Assembly (NCBI GenBank): GCA_018902385.1
Contig: JABSSW010000020.1
Span: 1 to 64,000, forward strand
Direction: 5' to 3'
DNA from: Physcia stellaris
Taxonomy: Eukaryota > Ascomycota > Lecanoromycetes > Caliciales > Physciaceae
Length of the DNA stretch: 64,000 nt
Part shown: positions 10,823-21,863 of the stretch, piece by piece
Position numbering within the stretch: the first letter of the stretch is position 1
Layout of the letters: every line of letters starts with the position of its first letter
Translations under genes and position numbers: made by a program
The notes under the pieces: generated by a model
What the model was told of the DNA's origin: nothing
Databases searched by the model: none
The model's input: only the letters and a program-made list of their open reading frames with translations

Positions 10823-12440
10823 ATGAATATCGCGATGATTGATGCAATTTTTTTTTGTTTGTTCGTCGATTTCAAAAATCGAAAACAAAAAATGCAATGT
10901 TTTTTTATTACGATCAATCAAATCGATGTCGCGTTCAAAACATTGCGAACGAATTTTAAATCGTTGAAAATTGTTGTCATGATTAAAAAAATTTTGAAAC
11001 ACGAACAAATCAAATCGATTTTTGAACGTATAATGAAAAAAATATCGAAATATTTCAAACATTTGTCAAAAATATTCGATTTTCAAAAAACAATTGAATT
11101 GTCATCGTATCGATTTTACGATCACAAAATCGAATTTTTAAACGATAACAATACATTGTTTCGAAACAAAATATATTCATTGTTCGAATTCAAATTTCAA
11201 AAACTCAAAAAATATTTGAAAAATAATTTTCAAAAAAATTTTATTGTATTCAATCAAATTATTTACATTTCGTTCGTTTTATTTGCAATCAAATCAAATG
11301 ATCAATTACGTTTGTGTGTGAATTATTGACGATTCAATCACATCACGAAACGCAATCGATATTTCATTTTTTTGATCGAAAAAATTTTAATTAAAATGCA
11401 AAATTGCAAATATTTGATCAAATTGAATATTATATCGATTTTCAACAAATTTCGAATGAATGAAAAAAATAAAAAATTCATCACGTTCGTTATTTTTATG
11501 AAATCGTACAAATATCAAATATTATTTTTCGAATTGATCAACGAATTCGCGAATTGACAACATTACATGAACGATTTGTTATTCAATTTTTTGAACGATT
11601 TTTGTCAAATTTATTTAAATGATATTTTCATTTACAACAAATTCAAAAAAAAAACATATCGTTCACGTTCGCAAAATGTTGAAAAAATTCAAAAAAATCG
11701 AATTACAAATGAATATTGAAAAATGCGAATTTTTCAAAAAAAAAATGACATTTTTGAACGTCATATTATCGATAAATAATTTTCGCATGAATTCAAAAAA
11801 AAATAAAAATTATTGTCAATTGAAAACGTTTTACGAATTTGAAAAAAATACAAATTTTCGTGAGTTTCGTCAATTTTTACAAACGATTCATTCGTGATTT
11901 TTCGAAAAAAACTCGAATTTTTACTCGAATGATCAAAAAATTCGTGAATTTCGAATGAATTATTGAAATCGAAAAAATTTTTAATTTTTTCAAAAAAACG
12001 ATGACGAAAATTTTCATATTACAACATTACGATCGAATCAAACAAATCATTTTGAAAATTGATTTTTTGATTACGTCAATGCGAAAATATTATTTCAATA
12101 CGACGACGAAAAATTTTTGCATTTTGTTGTTTTTTATAATCGCAACATGATTTCAATCGAATGCAATTACGAAATTTACGACAAAAAATTGTTGATCATT
12201 ATTCGTTGTTTAAAATATTGACGTTTTGAATTTGAAAATATTGAAAAATCGATCAAAATTTTCATCGATTACAAAAATCTGAAAATTTTCATGACGTCAA
12301 AAAAATTCATTTTTCGTCAAATTCGTTGAACAAAAATTCTTTCGAAATTCAACATTGTCATTCAATTTCAATTCGAAACTCAAAACGTTAAAACAAATGT
12401 TTTGATTCGTATGTTTGATTTTTGATTCAAAAACGAAATT
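10823..12440 (+). pseudogene. Reverse transcriptase and RNase H remnant of the gypsy element
   Basis: The piece at 10823-11329 ends in the family's entry region (LPKGxxYPLS-like, then LRLCVNY). The piece at 11372-11557 gives the palm segment. Around 11605-11640 the catalytic YLDD box reads YLND, an Asp-to-Asn change. The piece at 11619-11897 continues with the thumb (EKCEFFKKKMTFLNVI). RNase H follows: a CNYEIYDKKLL segment near 12164-12200 and a FIDYKNLKIFMTSKKF segment near 12260-12315. Stops interrupt the frame throughout. The order and spacing are those of Ty3/gypsy pol. Confidence 0.85.
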
Positions 12441-12639
12441 GATGAACGACATCAATATCGAAAACAAATATTATTTATTTCGAAACGATTCGAAATTGAC
12501 ACGATAAAATTTGACAAATCTATTTACGAACGAGTTTTGATTATCAATAAAATTGACGATGATTGCACGATATATCGTGAAATTATCGAACAAAATTTCA
12601 CATCAATGAACGAAATCGATTTACGAAATTGCAATGAAA

Positions 12640-12818
12640 AAAACGATGTTTTATATCGAAATGATCGATTATAAATGTCTGTCGACGTTTTTTTATTCGT
12701 TGATTTTTTTAAAAAAATTTATGAATTTTCGATTTCGAAACATTCAAATTTTAATCGTATGAAAAATTTTATATGTCGCGATTATTATTGATTCATCATG
12801 CGCAAATTCGTTCGTCGA
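12640..12818 (+). pseudogene. Integrase N-terminal zinc-binding remnant, cut by the nested element
   Basis: A YYxxxMRKFVRR segment near 12783-12818 matches the start of the integrase zinc-binding domain (YYWPxMRxxVxxYV). The frame runs straight into the GTCGA target site at 12814-12818. The continuation (RYIRNYYKCQRTK) is found at once after the nested element at 18841. The nested element therefore inserted between the His and Cys halves of this domain. Confidence 0.8.
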
Positions 12819-13109
12819 TGTAAAAAATTCAGAATTCAAAACAATGCGAATCGAATTTCGATTGTCAAAAATTCAAATCAAGCAAATTCGAAATATCAAT
12901 TCACGAAACGATCAATTTCATCATATTAGTCATTCGACATTTATATCGCATATCGACTAAATATTCATGCGCAAAAATTCAGAAATTCGTATCATTGAAC
13001 AAACAAAACGAATATATATTGCGAAATTTGCAAAACAATTAGTTTTGCAATTATTAGTTTAGTAATACTATTGTTTTTGTTATACATTTCTGATGTCATG
13101 CTTCTTACA
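12819..13109 (+). repeat. 5' LTR of the nested element
   Basis: This 291-bp sequence differs from its partner at about 22 positions by my count. Nineteen differences are transitions, 17 of them at CpT or ApG. Confidence 0.92.
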
Positions 13110-16100
13110 TTTTAATAACTATAATAATCATTAAATTAGCATCACTCGTGTATAGTTACAATAAGCATCTACAACGACTGAACGTGTAATCATGTTTTCA
13201 ACGTTCGATCGAGACGAGAAACTTTCTCTACGATAGTTGAAACGAGAAATTTCTTCTTCGAAAATTGAAACGAACATCAGATCGAGAATGAAAAGTTTAC
13301 AGTTATATAGTTGAGTATCGCAATTCAAACTGATTGTATTATTATATTATCACGTATTGTTCAATCTAAAAAACGAACACGAATTCGAAAAATTACAAAA
13401 CAACAATTTCAAAAGCAAATTATCTATTTTCATGCAATGACAAATTTACATACGTGATTTCAATCATTTGATTTCATTGACATTTTCAGCGACAAGCGTC
13501 AATCGTTTCAAATTTTCTGATTATTCATAGCAATATTCATAGATCAAAAACGTCAACACGATTGAAAACGTCTGCGCAGTTTGTCAGAACATTCATGCGA
13601 AATGAATTTTTCATATTCTATACTCGAGTCATCGAAACAACTCGAAAACAACGATCTTGATCGTTCTATTCTTTCTGCGAATTCTCAAGAGTCAAAATAC
13701 GAACAGCATGATCAATAGCTTAATCGAACGACGATTTCAACAGAAACATAACAAAATGTTCTCGTCAAGAAACAACTCGAGAGCAACGATTTCGAACGAC
13801 TTATTTTCAATTCAAAACATCAAGAAACACGCGATTAAGAAATCGCATGAACGCAATACAACGACTTGAACAAACATTTCTACAATGATCGAATCTCGTA
13901 GAAATGCAATATAGTTCGAAATCAAAAAGACGATAGAAAATTCACTTTCGATAAAACTAATAGAAGTCAATTAAAATTCAACGATCTATATCGTTTCACA
14001 AAAAAGATGTCGATTTTGCAAAAGTTGATCAAAAAGAAACAACAATTGAATCAATTGATCATTTTTAGTCAAATTCGCATAGTGAATGTTCTCATAAGCA
14101 ATAAGTAATAAGCAATAATAGCAACGAATTTTCGACGACGAGTCATGTCGACGTTCGCATCAAACGTTGTCGCAAAAAATTTCGCATGACTAGTTGCAAT
14201 AAAGAGATTAATTGCAATAAAATTCAAGATATGAATAGAAATCAAAGCGATTTCGAATTTGAGAGCAGAAATCAATCAAAAAACAATGTTTTTATTGAAT
14301 TCAAACAGTTTCGTTTCGAATTTCTAGTCACGATGTTGCGACATTGAACAACAGTCAATTCAAATCATTGACGTCTGCTTCGTACGAATGACATTTTCGA
14401 ACGAGACTAACTACAGATGCTTCTAAGAATGATTTGAGTCAATCGATATTTCGTGAAATTGCTCTCAATGCAACTGTCAAATCAAGATGAATATATCGAT
14501 CAAATTCGATTTTGACATTCTTCGATAAATTTTTTCGTCATAAATCGTTTCGAGCACACGAAACAGAAAGAATTCGTCGATTCTATTATCTATAATCAGA
14601 ACAGAATCTTTGATGTGTTCGTACGAATACTCGATAGCGAAAATACGACTTCGCATGAAGCGCATTTTGAACAATAAACTCGCATAAATCAAGTTCTGTC
14701 GAAAATCAAAACATGTGCAGAAATATCAACAAGAAAACATATGAATCATTTCGTCACGAATTATGAATTTGACGAACATACAATTTGTTCAATGAACACG
14801 CAACAGATTTGACGAGTTTGCGATATGTTTGACGAGTTCGCGATGAATCACAAACATGCGATAAATCAACAATAAATCATAGATTTGAAATTGAACAAAA
14901 GATCATTTCATAATTCTATTTACTTTTTATCAAAAAATGACTAACGATACAGAGAATTTATCTGAGCGAATATTTGACGAACAATTCTATCAAATCTAAA
15001 GTCGAATAAAAAGACGTCAATTATATCGTTTCGCTCATAGAGATTATTTTGATCATTATAATTCGACGAAGATCGCAATCTGAATAAATCATATGATTTA
15101 TACAACAGACTTCGCGTAAAACAAATGATGAACACAAACGACGTCGATAATATCATTCGATTGCTCGACGAAAACTCATCGTTTAAACGAGATTATATGA
15201 ATGTCGCATGCAACAAACTTCGTACAGAACAAACAAATTACAACAAACAGCAAAACATAAAAACAAAACGACGTTAAAACGAATCATAAATTGTTGAATA
15301 CATTTATTCTTTGTCTCACTGATTCGTTTACACAATAGATTTCTGACGAAACGTTTAGAACTATACGTTATAATGTATTTCAAACAAATACGATCATGAA
15401 GTTTATAGTATAAACTTCTTGAATTTCGTCGTTTTCTCAAAAAATTTCATAAATAAAAATCAAGACAAACAACGATCAATCGCGTCGACGAAACGCACTT
15501 TTGAAATATTTTCGAAAACATCTATTTTGCATTAATTCGATTCGACTAAATCGTTCGTGTGAAAATCAACGCTAAAAACAAAGCAATAAGTCATAGCATC
15601 ATCGAAATCTCAGCAAACTCGACGAACAAAAAAACTTTTGAAAAAAAAATTTCAAAAGCAATCGTCAATCTAGCGTAATTGCAACGATTTTTGCAAACGT
15701 CTCGATCAATTCGAATTTGTCAAATGCGAAAATCACGATCAAAATGATTTTTTAAATCATTTCGATGCGATTCAAGCAATGATGCAAATCAAATCAAGAA
15801 AAAAATTATAAATTTTTCAAAAAATTTCTATCAACTACAAAAAGCAAAGTGAAGTCATAAATTCTTCGAGAAATTTCTGACAATTGAAACAAATATTTCA
15901 TGTTCGAGTGAATTTCAAATCAAAGCGAAAATTATGTATTTTTCGAATGATTTTCAAAGAGAAGTTATAGATTCTTCGAAAGACTTTTGACAACGAAAAA
16001 CTAATTTTGCGAATGATTTCGTTTTTGTTTTCGATTGTGCATCAAATGTGATCGTCGATGAATATAGTATAATAATATTGATGATGCGCGAATTCTTCAA

Positions 16101-16539
16101 TCTGATCGAGAAATGATTGCGACAGAAACATATTCACGAATCTAAAATATAAAAAACATTGACGACGACTTTCAAATATAAATGTTTGATTCGTTGATTG
16201 TCGCAAGTCTCGTGTGCAATTGTGAAACAAAAATTAGTTATTTCTGATATAATCACGCTCGCATTGACAACAAAACGAAATTGAAAATTAGCAATTGCTT
16301 TACGTGTCATCAAGTTTTATAAAAGAAAACGTCACTCGTGCGAAACAATTTTTGATCGAGCATTTCGATGCGAAATACATTTTGAAATCAATACGAAAGT
16401 ACTGTAAATCGAATAAAATTATAAAGAAAACGTCGTCAATACAGACAATCTCTGATCGAGCACGTTGATGAAAACATCATCGAACATATGTGATCGAATC
16501 AAACAAACGAAATGATTCATCAAACATCGAACACGATTT

Positions 16540-16920
16540 CAGCATGCACGCACGATCATAAATTGCGAAATAAAAATCATTTGTAAAAACATTTCGTCAA
16601 AATCTGAACATGAATGAAAACTACGAAATTATAAATTACGAAATATAAAGTCGCTGCAAACATCTCGTTAAAATTTGAACATGTCGACGAAATCATAAAT
16701 TGCGAAACATAGATCGCTTGTCAAGACATCTCGTCGAAATTTAAATATATTCTCATATGTAATAAATCAATCGAAAGCGAAATATAAATCAATTGTCAAA
16801 ACATCTCGTTCGAATTGAAACATACGACTAAAAATCATATTCGAACATGCGTAAAATCATAAACTGCAAAATATAGTGTCATTGCAAAGCATTTTGACAA
16901 AATTAAAACAAACATAAATC
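16540..16920 (+). repeat. Degenerate direct repeats, about 65-75 bp, inside the nested element
   Basis: Five or so copies of a motif like ATAAATTGCGAAATATA followed by ACATCTCGTCGAAATTTGAA recur in the same orientation. Copies differ mainly by transitions and short length changes. Confidence 0.65.
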
Positions 16921-17489
16921 AAAAAATAGCAAACAAACGTTTCATAATAAATTATACGATAATTTGTCGTTTCAATTCAACGAGCATTGACATAAACTAA
17001 TTTTATATGAATTTCATAGAAAATTGTCAAAGAATAGAGCATGATTTGTGCATTCAAAAATGATGATCGCAAAAAATCTCGCACATCGCACAACTTCATG
17101 ACTTTTTCTCATCATGCAAAACACAATAGATAAAACAATTGATTGTCATGACAGAATCTTTTTGCAAAACATGCACAGTTCAAACGAGAATATCATCGTT
17201 CGAAAATTTGTCGAAATTTTTCAAAGATAAATCAAATATGCAAATTATGCGCGAATAATTCGCGATACTTTTAACAACATAAAATCTGAAAATAGTGAAA
17301 AAAATGCGAACAAACATCGAAAATGTTTTCGTCTCGCTTTTTCACGAAATTATAACTAAAAAAGAAAAAAGAATTTCGTTAATTAAAAACAAACATTTAA
17401 AATTCATGCATCAATTAAAACACATAAACATTGACAAAAAACAATTATAAATATAGTCAAGTCGCGAACAAATCGTGCAACAGATTCAA

Positions 17490-17890
17490 ATCAAATCATA
17501 TAGCGAAAATTTATTTGAAAATCAACAACACGACAGTACAATTTTCTTGATAATACAATCGATTCGAGACAATCTAATATCATGACGCGTTCGATGTCGA
17601 GCGCTTTTCGCAAATATAATTCATGTAACAAAACAATTGATTCAAATAATCATATCAGTATCACGACGCGATCAACGTTCTATAGTAACGAATAAATGAT
17701 CAAATCATGATCAAATCATACAGCGAAACGTATTTGATAATCACTATCGCAACGTTTATACGTGCGATTTTTCTGATGATACAATTGATTCAAACAATTT
17801 CGCATCGAGCATCATGACGCGCTCAAACGTTTTGTAAATGCAATTCATTTGATAAAACAATTGATTTGAATAGTCGTTTCAAATTTCATG
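17490..17890 (+). repeat. Two copies of a roughly 200-bp direct repeat inside the nested element
   Basis: The blocks starting near 17490 and 17710 share ordered motifs: CAAATCATA(T/C)AGCGAAA, then a TGATAATACAATTGATTC-like motif, then ATCATGACGCG, then AACAATTGATT(C/T)(A/G)AAT. They are imperfect and in tandem. Confidence 0.65.
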
Positions 17891-18549
17891 TCACAATTTT
17901 ATGTTGTTTATTGTCTAAAGCTTACGACGCATGAAAAACTGAATCGTGTTAAAAACATTTTCAAAAACTATTGCTCGATCTAATCGAGCGATAAATATTG
18001 TGAATGTGAATGTAAAATAAAATGCAAAAAATCGAGAAAATTTCGAAATTTGATATTCAATGCGATCGCGATTACGACGCTTTTCGCGTTTAATTTTTTT
18101 TTCATCAATTCATCGATTTCGACATACGAAAAAAGAAAATAGAAAGATATAAATTGATTCAAATTCAAATTTCACTGTCACACAATTAATTGTCAATTAT
18201 CAAATCGAGAGTCGTGAATTATACGAAATCAAATTCTCGATTTTGAAAACAATTGACAGTCGAGTCATCAAATCATGCTTTTTTTGAATCATTCACGAAA
18301 ATGATTTTCAAATTTTTAATGCAAACTGACTAGAAATCGAAAAGAATAATAAAATATTCGATGCGAAAATCACGATCACAATGATTTTTCAAGTCATAAA
18401 ATGATTTTCGATGCGAAAGTCACGATCACAATGATTTTTCAAATTTCATGAATACAACATACGAATACATCAATCTATGAATCTTTGTTGCAAAGCATAC
18501 GAAAAATATTGATCATTTCAAAAAATTTCGATGTTTAGAAAAAAACGCG

Positions 18550-18840
18550 TGTAAAAAACTCAAAATTCAAAACAATGCGAATCGAATTTCTATTGTCAAG
18601 AATTCAAATCAAACAGATTCGAAACATCAATTCACGCAACGATCAGTTTCATCATATTAGTCACTCGACATTTATATCGCATATCGATTAGATATTCATG
18701 CGCAAAAACTCAAAAATTCGTATCATTGAACAGACAAAACGAATATATATTGCGAAATTTGCAAAACAATTAATTTTGCAATTATTAATCTAGTTATACT
18801 ATTGTTTTTGTTATACATTTTTGATGTTATGCTTTTTACA
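18550..18840 (+). repeat. 3' LTR of the nested element
   Basis: This is the 291-bp partner of 12819-13109. It is followed directly by the GTCGA target copy and by the resumed integrase frame. Confidence 0.92.
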
Positions 18841-20040
18841 GTCGATACATACGCAATTATTATAAATGTCAACGTACGAAAATTTTCAAAAATCGAAAAA
18901 ATGATTTATTCATTTTTTTGATCATTTTTTTTGCAACGTTGAATCGACATATTCATGAATTTTATCATCGAGTTATTCGACGTTTACGATCACAACATAA
19001 TTTGCACGATAATCGACAAATTTAATAAAAAACGTCATTACGTGTTTTGCATCGTCGACGATGAAAATACAAATGCAAAAATCACGATTAAAATATTTAT
19101 CAATTACGTGTTTCGTACGCATGAATTATTTTTTTTTATAACGTCAAATCGAAAATCGCAATTCATATCATTCGTTTGACAAACATTTTGCAAAATTCTC
19201 GACATCAAATGTAAATTTTTTATCGTTTTTCATTCAAAAATCGATAAACAAATCGAAAAAATCAATCAAAATATCGAAAAACAATTGCGACAATATTGCA
19301 ATTACATGCAAAACGATTGAAACGTTTGATTATTCATGATCGAATTTGCAAACAACAACGCGATATTTGCAACAACAAAATTATCATCATTTTTCATCAA
19401 TAAAAGTTTTCATTTTCGTATGAATTTTTCATCAAATTTTATTTCGTATGTTATAACGAAAAAACGATTTTTGATTATCAAAACAAAAAATATTATCGAC
19501 ACGATGCAAAATATTTTCAATTACGTACGAAATCATGCAAAAATGATTCAAAAACGTATAACAATTCAAATCAACAAACATCGAAAAATCGTGAAATACG
19601 TCGAAAAAAATTTCGTTTTTTTGAATCGACGAAACATCAAAACGATCAAATTATCTGACAAATTTGATGACAAAAAACTAAATTCGTACAAAATATTAAA
19701 ACGTAAAAACAATTTTTATCGATTCGAATTGTCAAAAATTATGCGAATTTACGATGTGTTTCATTGTTGACTTTTTCGCAAAAATTTTCGTGATTCATTC
19801 GAAAATCAAATCAATAAATTTTTTGATTTCGTCATAATCAACGAAAATTTCGAATGAAAAATGAACGATATTTTGAAATTTCGATATCATTACAATCGTT
19901 TTCAATATCGTGTCAATTGATTGAATTGATTTCATGATCGAACGTGATATTATGTCGACAACGAAAAATTCGATAATGTTCGCGATGTGATGAACGATTT
20001 TCATCGTAATCATTTTACGACAATAGATTCAAAATCGTTC
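18841..20040 (+). pseudogene. Integrase core, C-terminal region and chromodomain remnant of the gypsy element
   Basis: The frame resumes after the nested element with the Cys half of the zinc-binding domain. The core follows at 18955-19179, starting MNFIIELFD where the family has an MDFI start, so the first catalytic Asp reads Asn. The piece at 19336-19770 ends with the GPY-like C-terminal region (KIMRIYDVFH). Near 19850-20010 is a segment with RYHYNRFQYRVN, a WY pair and VMNDFH. This is the layout of a chromodomain, which in chromoviruses directs integration towards modified chromatin. Stops interrupt the frame. Confidence 0.8.
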
Positions 20041-20488
20041 AAAACGTTGATTTTAATATTTCAAATCGTCGTCAACGAATCAAATTTTTCAACGAATCGT
20101 CGTCGTTTTCGAAAAAAAATTGTCATGTTGACATTAATCGAAATTATTTTCAATTAATATTTGAAATTACGAATTCAATGTTCATTCATTCGTTTTTAAT
20201 TTCACAATTTTTATTCAACATTTCAATTTTTATTATCATTTCGATGTTATTTACAGTCAAAATTTACATCGCATAAAAAATTGAATCGTGTCAAAAACAT
20301 TTTCAAAAATTGTCGTCAAATTTTATCGAGCGTTGAAATGACAATAAAACACTAAAAGATGAAAAATGATAATCGTGAAATTTTTGAATTTTGCAATTAT
20401 ACGAATTGATCAACAAAATTCTCAATAACGTTTTCAATTTCGAAACAACAACGAATCGTCGAAACGACGTTCGCGAAAAAAAAAATAG

Positions 20489-20730
20489 TGTTACGAACAT
20501 GTTTGACAAATAAATTTGACAAATAGATAGTTGATATAATAAATGATTAAACAAATATGTTTGAATCGAATTATGTTTTAATTTTTTGACGAAATTAACG
20601 TGATTTGAAATTTGACGTTCGCACATTGTTTGCAATTTCATCATTTTGTATTTATTTGTTTCTGCAAACTTATTGTTTTCGTTTAACTAATCAATAATAC
20701 GTCTATTCAAGCACGATTCATGATAATAAT
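20489..20730 (+). repeat. 3' LTR of the gypsy element
   Basis: The sequence starts TGTTACGAACATGTTTGAC and matches 7961-8202. The last bases (CATGATAATAATCATAAT) depart from the 5' LTR end, so the boundary is approximate. Confidence 0.85.
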
Positions 20731-21019
20731 CATAATATCACGAATTGATCGATGATGATGATGAATTATTGAAATCGAAAAAATCGATTTTATCGATTTA
20801 GTTTGCAAAAACAAAAAATGCATTCAAAATTTCGCGCGAACGCGAAAAGATACAAATCGAAATATTGTTAATTTTGAATAATAGTTGATTGTGATTTTGT
20901 TATTTTGTTTTAGTTTTCAACGATTTGACGAGAATAACGCTAATATTTCGACAAAATCGATGTTTGAAACAGACGTTTGCAAGACGCGATCCAGCAATGA
21001 AGCAGTGCTTTGATTTGAA
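20731..21019. other. Edge of the AT-rich block
   Basis: AT-rich sequence without gene or repeat signal continues to about 20935. Composition then switches within a few tens of bases to ordinary genic sequence containing CC and GG. The stop codon of the next gene lies at 21020. Confidence 0.6.
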
Positions 21020-21863
21020 CTATGCTGTCTGAGGAAATCCCATACCGATCAGTATAGCAGGTTCTTTGATACTGTGATGTGCATAACTCATGATTCCAAT
21101 GGCTCCAGGTTCCATCATCATAGTGAAGGAAAAGTCCATTGGATATCTGAGCCATCTCTTCGTGAAGGCACGCAGAATATGGCCATGAGCAACCTACAAT
21201 GATGATTAGAGAGCACGTGGACCGGTGCCATAACTAGTTACGTACCACTAACACGTCACCTTTCGCGCCCCCATGAATAAGTGGTTCCTGGACCTCGTAG
21301 ATCTTGTGGATTAGGCGATCCAGGCGCTCTTCCACTTGCTTTGCAGATCTGATTGTGTGAACGTTGGGCGCCAGAACAGTTGGCCACGAACTCACTCTCC
21401 GTTTGGACATCCATCCACCCATATGTTCCAACTCTCTAGACCTTGCTGCTTCCTGAGCTCTGCAATCTCATGCGGTTTGATACCTTCGTAGTCTCCATAG
21501 TCCCATTCTGCAATGTCCTCTGTGACGGTGATACTCCCAGCCTTCTCCAATGCTGCCTTTTGCTCGGCACCAAGAAGAAGGTCCATGGTGACAACGGCGC
21601 GTTGGCGAGGACTGCAGAAGATATGGGCAATCTTGGAGGGATCCACGAGCTTGCCGGGTCCTACAAGCATCTCGCCCGTTCCTCTGACTTGTTTGGTGCC
21701 ATTCTGGGTCAGTTCTAGCTCGGTCTTCCCGGTGCACCGTCCGTTGATTGTCCACTCAGTCTCGCCTATATGATCAGTCTTGTATGGCCTCAAGATGACC
21801 AGAAAAGCTTATACCGTGGCGAGCAATGTAAACTCTGGGAGTTGTCGCGTTCGCATCAGACAT
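21020..21863 (-). CDS. SHB17: Sedoheptulose 1,7-bisphosphatase, histidine phosphatase family (Shb17-like)
   Basis: The gene has four exons on the minus strand (21815-21863, 21396-21765, 21246-21348, 21020-21193), joining in frame to 231 residues. The join at the first intron restores the catalytic RHGETEW motif of histidine phosphatases. Further family signatures are CSPRQRA, EWDYGDYEG, a WNIWxDGCPNGES stretch restored at the second intron, and the second catalytic His in VAHGH, restored at the third. YGDYEG and NIWxDGCxxGE are typical of yeast Shb17, which hydrolyses sedoheptulose 1,7-bisphosphate in the cytosol and feeds the non-oxidative pentose phosphate pathway. The protein is somewhat shorter than the yeast one, mainly before the C-terminal part. 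The start MSDANATTPRVYIARHG is the only ATG that fits. The stop lies 85 bp from the AT-rich repeat block. Confidence 0.9.

Larger units (their letters stand above)
12819..18840 (+). mobile_element. Coding-poor LTR retrotransposon nested in the gypsy integrase
   Basis: Two 291-bp LTRs (12819-13109 and 18550-18840) bound a 5.4-kb inside, and GTCGA is duplicated exactly at 12814-12818 and 18841-18845. The LTRs start TGTAAAAAA and end CTTTTTACA or CTTCTTACA. A purine-rich tract (TAGAAAAAAACGCG) lies just before the right LTR, supporting plus orientation. I recognise no gag or pol in any frame, only degenerate direct repeats at about 16540-16920, 17490-17890 and 18361-18450. It resembles a large non-autonomous LTR derivative. 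It is less mutated than its host element: CT and AG survive, but I saw no CC or GG in the parts I read closely. I infer a later insertion. Confidence 0.9.
7961..20730 (+). mobile_element. Full-length chromovirus-type Ty3/gypsy retrotransposon, hypermutated, split by a nested element
   Basis: LTRs lie at 7961-8202 and about 20489-20730. Between them, in order, are remnants of gag, aspartic protease, reverse transcriptase, RNase H, integrase and a chromodomain, the gene order of chromoviral gypsy elements. A 6,022-bp LTR element (12819-18840) interrupts the integrase. Without it this element is about 6.7 kb, normal for the family. Every domain is broken by stop codons, many reading TAA or TGA where the family has Gln, Arg or Trp, and catalytic residues are changed by G-to-A mutation. 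It cannot be active. The last few bases of the 3' LTR differ from the 5' LTR, so the exact right end and target duplication are uncertain. Confidence 0.9.

Noticed and set aside
15183-15440. 85-codon minus-strand frame in the nested element with Arg/Tyr/Cys-rich sequence
   Set aside because: No family resemblance and opposite to the element's inferred orientation; expected by chance in AT-rich DNA.
16540-16920. Regularly spaced repeats suggestive of a CRISPR array
   Set aside because: Units are degenerate, lack constant spacers and lie in a eukaryotic retrotransposon.
7956-20740. Target duplication of the full-length gypsy element (GTAAT on the left)
   Set aside because: The right LTR end is altered and no clear matching copy follows, so I do not claim it.
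21392-21793. Four overlapping frames on both strands over the Shb17-like exon 2
   Set aside because: Only the minus-strand frame with phosphatase motifs is real; the others are shadows.
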